DNA from: Maniola hyperantus
Taxonomy: Eukaryota; Arthropoda; Insecta; Lepidoptera; Nymphalidae
Reading direction: 5' to 3'
NCBI RefSeq assembly: GCF_902806685.2
Contig: NC_048554.1
Coordinates: 8,060,001-8,124,000 of the forward strand
Length of the DNA: 64,000 nucleotides
Made by a program: the position numbers and the translations under genes. The notes beneath the pieces were generated by a model, which saw only the letters and a list, made by a program, of their open reading frames with translations, was not told the DNA's origin and searched no databases. Shown one piece after another: positions 1 to 11,200 of the stretch; position 1 is the stretch's first letter; each line of letters starts with the position of its first letter.

Positions 1-904
1 GTCGATGTACATTATTTCCTGCCGGCTATTGTACCTAACCTATATATATTATTACGTCTAGGAGCCACTTTGCATATACTGCCACTACTTCTTGTGTGTT
101 TCAGGCTTTAGCTACGAGTTTGATTGCAGTTCTTTACGCGATCTCAATGAAGTTGTTCCAAATAAACATTCGCAATGCACTAAGCTATGTCTGCGGCGAC
201 ACTAAACCAGTTTATAATATTTTCCCGGAGTGTGCTGTCTGTATCATTAGGTTTGCATATTACAACCTTCTTTTATCTAAACATTTGCATATCCACATAT
301 TTTACAGCATTGGACGCGTTTTGACGCCTCCAATGACTTTATAAGGGATCACGCCCGGCCTTACTTTACTACTAAAGATAAGGAATAGTGGTAGGATTAT
401 TTTAATTAATTCAAAAGGAAATAAGTGTTGTCGATTTAGAATAATATGAGGACGCGGGCTGTTTTGTTTTTTATTTTATTACCATAGATTTTCCTAATGA
501 AAATTTATCGCTCCTCTTGCCTTTACAATGCCATTTTATAAAGGTAAACTTGTATTTAAATAAGTACTCTAGACATGCAATAAACAGACTAGCTGAGTTA
601 TCTCTGTGTGAGATTACTAATCAGTGTTTGAAATGAAGTTAATTTATTAACGAAATATGGTGTCGACATTTGCAAATAAATCTATTCATAATATATTATT
701 ATTATTATATGTCAACACTCGAGTACTAAATGCAAGTTACTATTATGTAACTGATTTTATTATCATAATATTATTAGCATATAGGTAATTCAAATATTAA
801 TAATTTCACTAAGGCCACAAATACAAATACAATTTTTTTCTATAAACAGTAGAAATTCCCTTAATATGGCACACATTTGGCATATTCATACTTAATTAAT
901 TTTA
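1..904. other. AT-rich non-coding DNA
   Basis: I see no gene here. An open frame at 96-344 has no recognisable domain. A short (ATT)n tract lies at about 694-712. The rest is AT-rich unique-looking sequence. Confidence 0.5.
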
Positions 905-993
905 AGTGCAAAAGTGTCTGTCTGTTACATTTTCAAGGCTTGATGGGCCATGATAATAAACCGACCAACCGATTTTTACAAAATTAGGTACTA
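905..993 (+). mobile_element. HelB fragment (5' part)
   Basis: A degraded piece of the HelB Helitron-like repeat. It carries the GCAAAAGTGTCTGTCTGT start and the later GGGCCATGA and ACCGATTTTTACAAAATT stretches seen in fuller copies such as 43656-43871. The 3' hairpin end is missing. Confidence 0.45.
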
Positions 994-1022
994 AATAATT
1001 TTAAATACATATCAAAAATTGC

Positions 1023-1096
1023 GTAACCGGCAGGAATCAAACCTGCATCTTCTGGGTTCGCGCCCGATGCCGTGACCAACTCGGCCACGGTTTCGC
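1023..1096 (-). repeat. tRNA-like remnant (pseudo-tRNA or SINE head)
   Basis: On the minus strand this folds partly like a tRNA. A 7-bp acceptor stem (GAAACCG with CGGTTAC) has one mismatch, the D-arm is GCC/GGC, and the T-arm is GCAGG TTTGATT CCTGC. Pol III box A (TGGCCGAGTTGG) and box B (GGTTTGATTCC) are present. The anticodon loop CGCGAAC lacks the usual T before the anticodon and the anticodon stem has a mismatch. A functional tRNA is therefore unlikely; a SINE head or pseudogene is the better call. Confidence 0.5.
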
Positions 1097-1760
1097 TTAC
1101 CTTAATTTTACTTGAAGTGTAGGTAAAAACACTAAAAAATTATAAAAAATTAGGTACACAGATAGCTTAATATCAAATATATAATAACTGAGCCACCAGT
1201 CAAAGCATTTAAAGCAAAGTGAAAAAAAACGAAATAAGTGCCTTAAATCACGATTCACTCACGCGTAAATATGAGTATAGATATGCATCCCGAGATAGAC
1301 GTACCTACTTGCCTACGCTATTTTTACGTAGGATTATTAAAAACCTAAATCTACGTAGACAAAGATAGGTATCATCTAGTACCTATCATATTTTTTATAT
1401 GGAAAATTTACAATTTCTGGTATGCTATATATTTTTTTTACCATAAGTAATGTTTACTGTAGGATTTATGTAATATTCAATGAACAAAAGCGTTTAAATA
1501 AATATTCAAACGCATAATAATGTGCGTACATTAATGGAATTGCCATGTAAAACACCTAGTAAATTTCAGTTAGCTTAACGAGCCGGGTTATAAACAAGCC
1601 TTCGAGATTTCCTCTCCGAGTGATATACGCAAATTAAATATAATAAACAAAGACGGGCAAGGGAGAGTCGATGATAGTAGGTGGTGACTAGGTTTACCAG
1701 CAGCGGTTAGGCAAAGTTGGGACCTAGTTACATAATTGGTACTGCTGTATTTGTCATCTA
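1097..1760. other. AT-rich non-coding DNA
   Basis: No gene, RNA or repeat family that I recognise in this stretch. Confidence 0.4.
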
Positions 1761-1968
1761 TCTAAATATATAAAAGGAAAAGCTGCCTGACTTACTGACT
1801 GATCTTTCAACGCACAGCTCAAACCACGATGGATTGGGCTGAAATTTTGCATGCAGATAGTTATCAAGACGTAGACAACCGTTAAGGAACAGTTTTTGGA
1901 AATTCAATCCCTGAGGGGATAAAACCCCACAGGTTGAAGTTGTTGGTTGTGTAGTCCACGCGGATGAA
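1761..1968 (+). mobile_element. HelA copy, 3' end lost
   Basis: Starts with TCTAAATATATAAAAGG after an A, as expected for a Helitron-type 5' end. It keeps the GACTGACT block, the GCACAGCTCAAAC segment, the GCATGCAGATAG segment and GTAGTCCACGCGGATGAA. It then diverges before the final hairpin and CTAG. Non-coding; the open frame on the other strand is part of the repeat. Confidence 0.6.
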
Positions 1969-2763
1969 TCTAAAATAAAGTAGCTGTTATAATCCTTAAA
2001 GATATATGAATTATTACTTTGTAGCAAGTAATAAGTAATATCACCCATTATTTCTCATTCTAAAGGAGACTCGTGTTCATTAGAGGGCTGGCAATGAGTT
2101 AAGACGATGTCTAGATTGTATAATAGAGTCGATAGGATCTAGGAGCCTACCGTATTATATACTTATACAACTATTATACCATTGTGATAGATGGAAAGGG
2201 TTTCGCAATGAGGGATGCAATGCAAAAAGAGGTGATAGAATATTCTTAAATACTGCAACAGAGTAGGTACCATAGCATCGAAAATCGATAAGATTTGATA
2301 ATACTTATCACATAGCGCAAACTTTATGGAATCATACCAACGTACTATAAAACAGCTATTTCAGAGAAAGAACATTTTAAAAGTATAATATATTGAGCTC
2401 TGAAAGGTCTAAGATTGTAAAAAAAGAAGAGTTTTAAGATATCATTAGCGCAAACTCGTGATATTCAATCGGAAACAGATGGCTACCCTATTGGCGAGGC
2501 AAAACCGCGTGGTATTCGATTGTAGGAAACCGCAAATACCATGGATCCGTTGCTTTCGATATATCGGGAAAGTGGGCTAGTCTACAATGTTGTTTGATAA
2601 AGCTGGTCGCGTGCTGAGACGCCTTTATAGAAAAGTGAAACGGGCAACTGCTACGTATCTCTTTTTTATTTACTGACTCGTTGCGATGCTGTCGCATTCC
2701 GGAGTAGGTATTTAAGGATTGAAAAGTGTGATGCACTGCCGGCAAGGTCGTTGAAAATATGTG
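1969..2763. other. Non-coding, unassigned
   Basis: AT-rich sequence without a supported gene. The open frame at 2488-2787 (minus) has no recognisable family and runs into a SINE2 piece. Confidence 0.4.
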
Positions 2764-2866
2764 GCCATTGTCCCCCACGCTGGCCAAGTGCGGATTGGCA
2801 AACTTTACATATTTAACATTATGGAGAACTCTCGTTAAAGCAAGTGATATTTAATTAGAAATTAAA
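2764..2866 (-). repeat. SINE2 internal fragment
   Basis: Contains CCCACGCTGGCCAAGTGCGG, ATTATGGAGAACTCTC and GTTAAAGCAAGTGATATTTA, matching the body of the fuller SINE2 copies at 27551-27846 and 43170-43457. Both the tRNA-like head and the tail are absent. Confidence 0.55.
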
Positions 2867-3029
2867 ATGCTCTTTACAACCCCGCACCCCCCCAAATAGG
2901 CTGACATCTTAATCACAAGGCTTTTTGATTTTCCGGGATAAAAATAGTAGTAGCAAAGTTCACGACAGTTACTTCTAACAAAATCGAGGCTTTGACGTTA
3001 CTGGCAGGCGTCAAATGTTAGTACATTCC

Positions 3030-3140
3030 CCGGAATGCGAGCTTTCTTTGTACCAAATTTCGTCAAAATTGGTCAAACGAATGGGCAAATAGTCAGATAG
3101 ACATACTTTAGCATTTATTATATAAATATTAGTATATATA
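3030..3140 (-). mobile_element. HelB fragment
   Basis: Contains TTGTACCAAATTTCGTCAAA, a GACAGACA-like block and GCATTTATTATATAAATATT, the reverse complement of the HelB 5' half. The opposite end is missing. Confidence 0.5.
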
Positions 3141-3730
3141 TTAGGATCCCAAATTAACTTAAAAGTTATATTAAATATCCAATTTACCTGACCTCTGGTG
3201 CCCAATATTTAAGTTAATAACTACCTACATTATAAAGTCAAAAAAATCTAAAAGGATAAGTATTCTTCCTGCAATGCTTTAATATTATTTTATCAATGTA
3301 CGGATAAAATCTCGCTTTCACTTATTTACGGCAACAGATTGAATAGAATTTACAAGATCAAATGCAATATTTACTCAGCTCTTCCTGCAAACCAATAAAC
3401 AGTCTGTTTTATTGTAGAGCATGGGAATATAGTGTGTACAATGTTCTATCTTCGTGACACGTTATTTTCTCGGCTATTTATCGCAGACACTAATAAATTA
3501 GCCTTAGCATATTAGCCTTAGTATTAGTTTCTGAAATAAACATATTATACAAGTAGGTACGCTGGAAGACGTGTGCCCTACAATTTTTTTAGTGCTGAAT
3601 CGAAGCACCTTTCCGTGTGTATAGGAAATTAAAATTGACACTTCGTCTCAAAGGGTATTCGTGTCAAACACAAACTAGTGGTTTGTGGTCCCCTGTCTTA
3701 TCACTGACATTTAGCTCCAAGTATGCCTAG
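3141..3730. other. AT-rich non-coding DNA
   Basis: No supported feature. Confidence 0.4.
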
Positions 3731-3883
3731 TACGCGACAGGTCGAGATGGCAATCGGGGTATGAGTCGGGGGGGACGCTCTGCACACCCGCACATCACCC
3801 GCGCTATCCCGCACCGGGTTAGAGTGGGGGCTGTGTGGATGTGCGGGACGTCCCCGCCCCGATTGCAATCTCGACCTGTCACG
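3731..3883. mobile_element. GC-rich palindromic MITE (CGACAGGTCGAGAT family), copy 1
   Basis: A fold-back element about 150 bp long, much more GC-rich than its surroundings. The left arm starts TACGCGACAGGTCGAGAT; the right arm is the inverse, ending ATCTCGACCTGTCACGTA. The interior has inverted GGGGACG and CGTCCCC blocks. TA at both edges would fit a TA target duplication. No protein is encoded. Related copies lie at 19696-19735, 21891-22035 and 36868-37000. Confidence 0.65.
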
Positions 3884-5071
3884 TAATATACGCTCATGAC
3901 CCTCATCGCTGCCAAAATTACAAAAATCAAGTTTCTCCAAAAAGAGGTCGGCAATCGCAGATCCAGCGTGTATTAATAGAGGTCAGTGATTAGTTTAGAG
4001 TTTAGACTATAGTATATCTGAGGTAGATATGTTTATGATGACAGATTTTGTAAATAGTTTCAAGCATGTTTCAAGACACGTATGTGGAGTATTAGTGACA
4101 TTTGTAAGGAGTTATTGATATGGCGCTTGGTATTTTTCGACCGGCAGCGTAAGTGATGATAGCATCGTAACCACATGTACCTGGTGTAGTCTATCTATCC
4201 ATATTTATATTCTACACAGAACTGTAAAGCAATACGATTTTAAAATTCCGTTCTCACAAGCCAATTAGGGGTACATGTCCAAAATAACTTAAATAGAGAT
4301 GTTATAAGTGGACTCCATTCACATATCCAGACTTATATTAAATGCAATGATAACAAATATATACCTAATATGGGTGGTGATAGATTTGAGTTGCATGGGT
4401 TTTTTTTTATAGTGGGAAGCCACACGGAAAAACAGCTAGTATTTCATTCACGAAAATATTTGATAAGAAATAAATTTACATATTTAGTTTGATTTTTGAA
4501 TACCTGTACCAGAAATCGTAGAAAACTATTTTTTTTATAGGAACAATAAACTTCTCAAAGCTTCATGAGCCTTATGTAATGCTTGTTATTATGTACGTCG
4601 TTAAAATATGCTGTAGGTACTCTTTTATTTATATAATTCAATCGATAATGCACCGTGTATGGTAATAGATTAACGAGGTTGTTTCTTAATGCATCTTTAG
4701 AATGTAAGGACAAAGCAAATATTTTACAGATATTACCTGCTGGTATGTATAATATGATGAAGTTGCATCACGCTATCTGTATTCTCAAGTGTTTCGAGTG
4801 GGTAGGTATGGATGCAGAATTATGTTTTGGAAAATTTCAAAGTAAATTTTTCTTTGTTTTGTTGCTATAGTAGGTATACACTATGCTGACTAGTTAGTAA
4901 CTTAAAATAAGCTTATTACTGTTTTCTTTTTTCTTATAATAATAAGGACAAATATTAAGGCTACTAATAGATGCATGCAGCATGTAGAAGTCTCTTTTAT
5001 GCCGAGATATCATCGTTTTGTATAGGTGCGTAGGTATGTAGTATATAATGATAGGACAGTTTGCCGATGAA
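3884..5071. other. AT-rich non-coding DNA
   Basis: No supported gene or named repeat. The open frame at 4655-4870 is low-complexity and unrecognised. Confidence 0.4.
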
Positions 5072-5276
5072 TCTTCTATATTTAAATATATAAAAGAAAA
5101 CCTGACTGGCTGACTGATCTATCAATGCACAACTCAAACTACTGGATGGATCGGGCTGAAATTTTGCATGCAGATAGCTATTATGACGTAGACATCCGCT
5201 AAGAAAGGATTTTTGAAAACTCCAGGGGTTTGAAATTTGTGTAGTCCACGAAGACGAAGTCGCGTGCATAAGCTAG
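5072..5276 (+). mobile_element. HelA copy with complete 3' end
   Basis: Helitron-like repeat from about TCTATATTTAAATATATAAA to GCATAAGCTAG followed by T. A shortened interior lacks part of the CCCCTAAGGGGG segment. The 3' end has a mutated GC hairpin (CACGAAGACGAAGTCGCGTG). CTAG|T at the 3' end fits Helitron insertion between A and T. Confidence 0.65.
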
Positions 5277-5816
5277 TTTTAAGTATAACTGTACCATGCG
5301 GCTTGTAGCATGCTGTATTATCGCACTATGTTGTTCAAGCGTAAATGAAGCTTTGTTTTACATCCATATTATATAAATTACAATCTGCGAGTAACATTTA
5401 TATTACCGATAGAAATAATTTTTGATGAATTTTTAAATTGCTACCATAAAAATACGTACCAGTCTTACATGCAAATTATGGTCGAGATTTGATTAATAAA
5501 ATGCAAAACCTACTTAATAAGAGTCTAACATTATGGAGCACTTTTAATGCCCAGACTATAATTTCAAATGATTAGATATAATCTGCTTAATGCAATATTT
5601 TGTTGCTACACGATTTAGGTATGATTTTAACTTTGCGGCCTTGGACAATTTTTAATATGAATGAAATGGGATAAAGTTCAAAATGAAGCGATGTTTGGTA
5701 TAAATCTTTTTTAAAATCTCTGGTGTTATTAACATAAACAATTATAATAGGCAAAATTGATAAAAATAAAATAAATAATAATGGAACTATTTATAAGTTA
5801 ACTGAAATTATATTTA
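5277..5816. other. AT-rich non-coding DNA
   Basis: Nothing recognisable. Confidence 0.4.
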
Positions 5817-6000
5817 CTAGATGGTAACCACGACTTCATCCGCGTGGGTCTAATTTTTTTAATCCAGTTGGAATGCTTTGATTTTCCTGGACAAGATGTG
5901 TCTGTCTACAAGATCTTGATCCTGTCAAGTTTCGTTAAAATCGGTTAAACGGTAACAGACAAACAGAGAGACGGACTTTTGCATTTATAACATTAAACTA

Positions 6001-6027
6001 GCGGCACGCTATGATGGCCGGTTTGAC
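6001..6027 (+). repeat. Left terminal inverted repeat of DD82E transposon
   Basis: 27 bp, a perfect inverse of 8138-8164. It is the expected binding and cleavage site for the transposase. The match stops at base 28. Confidence 0.9.
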
Positions 6028-6432
6028 GTTTGTCCGCTCATGAAGTTCCGTATTAATTGATAACGACTTTGAAGGAAATAATTGTATTACTTTATTGACG
6101 ATAGTGATGTGCAGAGATTCATAAATTTTATCGAATGTAGTTTTAGGTTTAGGACTCAAAATTTATTTATTAAATTGATTTCTTAAATGTATACAAGTGT
6201 AGAAAAATCAGTTTGCACCATTTAAGGGGTGAATGTACTTGTGAATATGAACAATTTTCACTATGTGGACAAACCTCTGAAATCGCAAAAAAATATCAAT
6301 AAATTTTTAAAAATGGAATCTAATACGATCGTCACATAGGATCGCTGGCTAGCACAACTACTACCTCCGGCAAACTCGCGTCAATGCTCAATGCAAAACA
6401 AAGCAGTTTCGAATTGACGTTGCTTCGAAAAG

Positions 6433-6438
6433 TATAAA
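6433..6438 (+). promoter_or_regulatory. Possible TATA box of the transposase gene
   Basis: TATAAA lies 131 bp before the ATG at 6570, within the transposon's own 5' region. In AT-rich DNA such a match can occur by chance. Confidence 0.3.
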
Positions 6439-6569
6439 CTGTCAGTGCAATGCGATTGTGATATAGTTTTGACCTGGCTTTGGATTTCAAATATTGATAC
6501 TGCATTACTGTTGACCCTTGCTCGTTAATTTGGACTCTGTTCAAGCCCTTTGTTGTGGATTTCGTCGAT

Positions 6570-7910
6570 ATGACCGAACGTACGCAGAGAACTGTTCTAA
6601 ATAGTCAGACACGTGAGTTCCTAATACGCCTTCGTAACTATTTCGATCGTGAAGCTCAAAATGGAGGGCCAATTTTACCTATAACGTCAGTGGTTGAACG
6701 CGTAGCTGATGCGCTTAATATTGGACAACGAACTGTTAGACGGATAACTAAAAAAAAATATGGCGAGACTGGCACAGAAGAAAATAAACTTCACACACCA
6801 AAAAAGAGAAAACGAGCAAAACCAGTCGTAGGCATCGATAGCTTTGATGCCGATGCTATCCGAAGACATGTTTACGGCTACTATTTACAGAAGGAGTATC
6901 CAACAAGAAAAAAGTTGGTGCATTCACTGAAGGAAGCTGGATTATTCTTCGGTGGGGAAAGTTCTTTAACGAAGATTTTGAAGACCATTGGATTTCGATA
7001 CAAAAAATGTAACAAACGCAAAATATTGATGGAAAGATTTGATATAGCGATGGCAAGGTATACTTTTTTACGGCAAGTGAAAGAAATCAAAAATTGGCAA
7101 AATGTTGTGTTCTTGGATGAAACATGGCTTAATGCTAACCATACTGTAGGCCGTTCTTGGAACGATGACACAGCAGCATCTACTTCCAAAGTTCCTGTAG
7201 GAAAAGGATCGCGACTTATAATTTGTCACGCCGGAACCATCAACGGGTTTGTCGAAGGTTCTCTCATGGCTTTTGCGTCAAAAACCACTGGAGACTATCA
7301 TGAAGACATGAATGGAGAAAAGTTTACTGAATGGTTTACCTCAATGTTGTGTAGCCTCCCTGAACCATCTATTATAATTATGGACAACGCCCCATACCAC
7401 TCGATGCAAATTGACAAGCCACCTGCCCAATCCCAAAAGAAAGCTGATATCGTCGCATGGCTTCGTAAAAATGGCGTAGATGCAAACATGAATATGTTAA
7501 AAGCGGAATTAGTACGTCTTTTAAAAGAAAACAAACCAACCAAGATCCGATACGTCATTGACGAAATAGCATTAGAACATGGGCACAGAGTTATACGGTT
7601 ACCGCCTTACCATTGTGAGTATAATGCGATTGAGTTGGTGTGGGCTCAAATTAAGGGATATGCTGCAAGACACAATACAGAACCCCCATTTACCACAAAA
7701 AAAATGCTAAAATTATTAGAAGAAGCTTGTGAACATGTGACTAAAGGAGACTGGGAAAAGGTTGTGAATAGAACTGTTAAATTAATAAGGGAAGATTATG
7801 AAAGAGATGTGAAAATAGATAATATTATAGAAAACGAACATATAATTATTAATGTATGTGATGATAGCAGTGACGACAGTGAAAATAGTAGTATGGACGA
7901 ATCTGATTAA
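6570..7910 (+). CDS. DD82E transposase (IS630/Tc1/mariner group)
   Basis: A single-exon gene encoding a 446-residue transposase that would bind the element's ends and cut and rejoin DNA in the nucleus. I start it at the first ATG (MTERTQRT); the frame is open back to GTG at 6555, which a eukaryote would not normally use. Residues about 35-63 form a likely helix-turn-helix (VADALNIGQRTVRR core). KKRKRAKP at 78-85 is a likely nuclear signal. The RNase-H-like catalytic core shows D183 in VVFLDETW, D272 in IIIMDNAPYHS and E355 in NAIELVWAQIK. The spacing D272-E355 is 82 residues, unlike DD34D mariner or DD34E Tc1. The extra segment between them (ADIVAWLRKNG through LKAELVRLLK) is helical-looking. 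A GHRVIRLPPYHC motif precedes the E. The C-terminus is acidic (DDSSDDSENSSMDESD). No stop or frameshift interrupts it. AATAAA signals follow at 8017 and 8026. Confidence 0.92.
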   Translation: MTERTQRTVLNSQTREFLIRLRNYFDREAQNGGPILPITSVVERVADALNIGQRTVRRITKKKYGETGTEENKLHTPKKRKRAKPVVGIDSFDADAIRRHVYGYYLQKEYPTRKKLVHSLKEAGLFFGGESSLTKILKTIGFRYKKCNKRKILMERFDIAMARYTFLRQVKEIKNWQNVVFLDETWLNANHTVGRSWNDDTAASTSKVPVGKGSRLIICHAGTINGFVEGSLMAFASKTTGDYHEDMNGEKFTEWFTSMLCSLPEPSIIIMDNAPYHSMQIDKPPAQSQKKADIVAWLRKNGVDANMNMLKAELVRLLKENKPTKIRYVIDEIALEHGHRVIRLPPYHCEYNAIELVWAQIKGYAARHNTEPPFTTKKMLKLLEEACEHVTKGDWEKVVNRTVKLIREDYERDVKIDNIIENEHIIINVCDDSSDDSENSSMDESD

Positions 7911-8016
7911 TTATGGCCTTTTGTGGCACCTTTTTCGGTATCTTTTGTATTCATATGTTTCTTGTGTGCATATAAAGTATGTATATTCATTTTCGTTCAA
8001 ATATTCAGTTCGTTCA

Positions 8017-8031
8017 AATAAATTAAATAAA
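8017..8031 (+). terminator. Polyadenylation signals of the transposase gene
   Basis: Two AATAAA motifs (8017-8022 and 8026-8031) lie 107-121 bp after the stop codon and inside the transposon. A third AATAAA is at 8104-8109. Confidence 0.5.
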
Positions 8032-8137
8032 CATATACATTTTTGTTTTATTAAACCTATTTAATCAGGTACAAAAACAAAACTTAATTGTTTTTTGTTC
8101 GAGAATAAATTGACATTCCACATCACTATTGTAATGT

Positions 8138-8164
8138 GTCAAACCGGCCATCATAGCGTGCCGC
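8138..8164 (-). repeat. Right terminal inverted repeat of DD82E transposon
   Basis: Perfect 27-bp inverse of 6001-6027, followed by the TA duplication at 8165-8166. Confidence 0.9.
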
Positions 8165-8235
8165 TAGTGTAGTATGGATGCAGTATTTTGCTAATTTTAG
8201 GGAAATTAAAAACAGATGGCGCTATCCGTGTAAAT

Positions 8236-8262
8236 GATTCTCGCGGACGAAGTCGCAAACAT
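8236..8262 (+). mobile_element. HelB 3'-end fragment
   Basis: TCGCGGACGAAGTCGCAAAC then CATCAGCTCA: the 3' hairpin of a Helitron-like repeat with its CTAG mutated to CTCA. The 5' part is gone. Confidence 0.45.
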
Positions 8263-11200
8263 CAGCTCATATAAAATAGTTTTATTCGAGCTTACTTGTG
8301 GTGACTCGTGATAGAAAAACATTAAACGTGCGTGTATAAACCGATCATGTTTTTGTTCTATGAAGTGTAAGTGTAAAAGCATCTTATAATGAGCGTACCA
8401 ACAAGTTTATTGCACGATTCCGTATTTACATTAACTATGTAAAGTATGCGAAGGTGCGCTCTGCGTAGACAGGTAGACTATTTAAGGGCATTTGGCTAAC
8501 ACTAAACATCTCTAATAACTACATTACGAGACGCTAAATTGACATGTAATTAACTATTCCCGTAGGTCTAAATTTGAAAAAGTGTTTTGTTTTATTACTA
8601 CATTTTCACCCACAGTACGTTTTTTAAATAAATATCTAAGGCTCAAAGCATATTGACGCAGATTCAAGACAGCGAGCCGTATTTTCACAGTTTGAAGCAT
8701 AATACATCTTTTTCGTAATAGATGAGCAGATAAATATTTTGGTCATCTATAATTAGGTCATTCTTATAATATCATACAAGTATTTTGAGTACAAGGTAAA
8801 AGTTGTTCTTACCTTGCCTGTACTACGGGCACGAGCAGGTATAGCGTGACTAGGGGTCATTATAAGACGCGTGTCAAAATAGGTAGGTACTATGATATCA
8901 ATTTAATGAGGAATTTAAATTATATTTGATGAATTACGGCATAATATTATAGCTAGATACGTGATACAGTAACCCATTTTATTTTATAAAATTCTTTTTT
9001 GTATAGCAATAGTATTATTGAAGTAAATACTGCTGTTTTTAGCTGAGAAAATAATAAAGACCTGGTTAAATATTTAGAAATAATATAATACTTTCGGTAT
9101 TTGACTACCAATTGAGAAATTTGAAAGTAAAAAAAAGAAAAAATACTTAATATAAAACGATATAATAAAATTCTTAGAACACATTATGGACATAATTATT
9201 AAATCCACAAAGTATCCACTAATGACTAAGTACGTATTCATATATTTACTGTCTAATTTACATATGTATGATTAGGTATATATATCTCTGTATTTTATGA
9301 ATAATTCATCATTTGTTTACCTTATATTGGATAGAGAACTTACAGGCTACAGTACGATTTATAATTATTAAATGTTCAGTTCAAACTAGTTCAATCATTC
9401 AAATATGCAACTGCTCTAGATCTAATCTGGACGCACCAATAAAAACCTTTATCGCGTTATCATCTCACTATCTTCTCAGAAATTCCGCAGCTTTTCTTGG
9501 AAGCGCCTAGTAGGATTTAGGCTAGGCCTGTTAACACGCGCCTTCCTATTTCGGATCGTAGATGTGTTTAATCTACAAGAATGTCGTATAATTTGCTTTA
9601 ATTTGCATGGTACTAAGGTGGAAAATCGTTGGAATACCGAGAAATTTCCACGCGATGGTCATTTGCCACAGCACATCGAAATATGTTACGCGTGTGTTGT
9701 TACACCGACTGTCGTGAACGATATTTGTACGAGGATATGTATTGTGTCTCTAGAAGCGACATAAACTAAACATATTGCTATATTTTTCTTAATGCTCCTT
9801 GCAGAAAAGGATAACACTAAATTTAGGCCTGTCAATTTAGTTTACTAACCTCTGGGATAGGACTTGAGATAAATTATTGAATAAGTTTAGGTCTGAATGT
9901 GGTAGGGCTAAGTGGATGCATATAAAGTCGTTACAATGATTGCATTTATTTCTTAAAAGGTCAAAATTTAAAATAATAAAATGTTGGTTCATTGTTGTGC
10001 AAAATTTTTGACAAATTCCTAAAAGTTAAGAACATAAATTTTATTTTCTCACTATCTTTCTTTTGATAGATTATTTTGAAAACATTTCGCTACATTTAAA
10101 AAATATTCTGTATGTACCTATTATTTATATATTTTAATTCTAACATATAAAAATAGGATTAAGTAGATGAACTACAATAATTATTTTAATAGTATAACAA
10201 GACGGCTAAACCATAGGTAATAAGGCAAGTCTAGTGTTTTGCATCCAAGATAATATGACTAGAAAGTAAGATCAAGTAAGTAAACATTTTTGGTCGCTTT
10301 TCTAGTGGCTGTACATTCATAGCATAGCGTGTTGTTCTAAAGCGATAGCCCCTCTAGTAGCCGACTAATCGCAGCCTTGGGTCAGCCCGTGTTACAGCGG
10401 ACCACGTTTATTATAATAAGCCATTATAAAGTTTAGCCATCGCCCTTTATACTCGCGGTACACTGGCGGAATTAATTTTATCTCGCAAACAGCTTCTTAC
10501 TGGCAATTATTTCAATGCTCTTGTACCACCTATAAGTAACCTACTCTACTACCTATTAGCAACTACTCGTACTAGTCCATTTCAGTTTGCTATTTTAATA
10601 GCTATTTGATAAACAAGTATTTTTTAAGCCTTGTGTAAGTATTTAAGTTATAAAATATAAATTATAGTAACAACTAAGTAGATGGATTAATGAAACAGAA
10701 TAAGTTTGTTATTAGAAATAGAGCAGTCCAAACACAATCAGTGCGACAACGGTTTCTTGCGATTTTTTTTCATTGACAATGCAAAAACCGCAGAGAGGAG
10801 TACCTAACGCTAAATAAAGTTTTGTCTAAATAATGCTCTTAGGGAAATATTCGAAGTAGTTGTATATGAATAAAGTTATTGTTTCCTTCCCGAAAAAATG
10901 GCAAGTTAAAATAATTAAAGTAGCTTGGCCTTTGAAGTTACCTCGTGTATATTTTATATATTTAAATTATGCTTAAAAGTATTATATTTTTCCTTACCTA
11001 TTAGCGCTTGGACGTGGTGACTGGGTATAATCTCATTTGCGGTAGACAGTTTGGCGGCGGTTTTTCAACTCTGAAACAAAAATAAATTAGGTTAAAGCAA
11101 AATGTATGGGAAAAAATATAGTTAGTTATACAAAAATTTAAGAAGGGTCCACACTAAACGCGACAGCGCAGCTTAAAAACGTGCTGTCGCACTGTTTTAA

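Larger units (their letters stand above)
6001..8164 (+). mobile_element. Complete DD82E IS630/Tc1/mariner-type transposon
   Basis: A 2164-bp element. The left end 6001-6027 and the right end 8138-8164 are perfect inverted copies of each other (27/27), starting GCGGCACGCTATGATGG. TA lies directly outside both ends (5999-6000 and 8165-8166), the target duplication of the Tc1/mariner group. One intact transposase gene occupies the middle, with about 540 bp of non-coding DNA upstream and 230 bp downstream. The transposase has DD82E spacing, which I recall as the hallmark of the group named Sailor; that name comes from memory. Perfect ends and an unbroken gene suggest a recent arrival, possibly still mobile. 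Confidence 0.9.
5817..8178 (-). mobile_element. HelB copy split by the DD82E transposon
   Basis: The left part (5817-6000) starts with CTAG and the degraded hairpin region ACGACTTCATCCGCGTGGG, and ends GCATTTATAACATTAAAC. The right part (8165-8178) completes it with TAGTGTAGTATGGA. The two edges carry the A and T flanks expected of a Helitron insertion. Removing 6001-8164 and one TA rejoins a HelB of typical length, so the DNA transposon jumped into an existing HelB. Confidence 0.7.

Noticed and set aside
96..344. 82-codon open frame with a splice-acceptor-like TTTCAG at its start
   Set aside because: No recognisable protein family; AT-rich DNA gives such frames by chance.
1023..1096. Functional tRNA gene
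   Set aside because: Mismatches in the acceptor and anticodon stems and no T before the anticodon; a pseudo-tRNA is more likely.
3701..3954. Two overlapping minus-strand frames
   Set aside because: Both are readings of the GC-rich palindromic MITE.
6555..6569. GTG as transposase start
   Set aside because: A eukaryotic gene would start at the ATG at 6570, which has a purine at -3.
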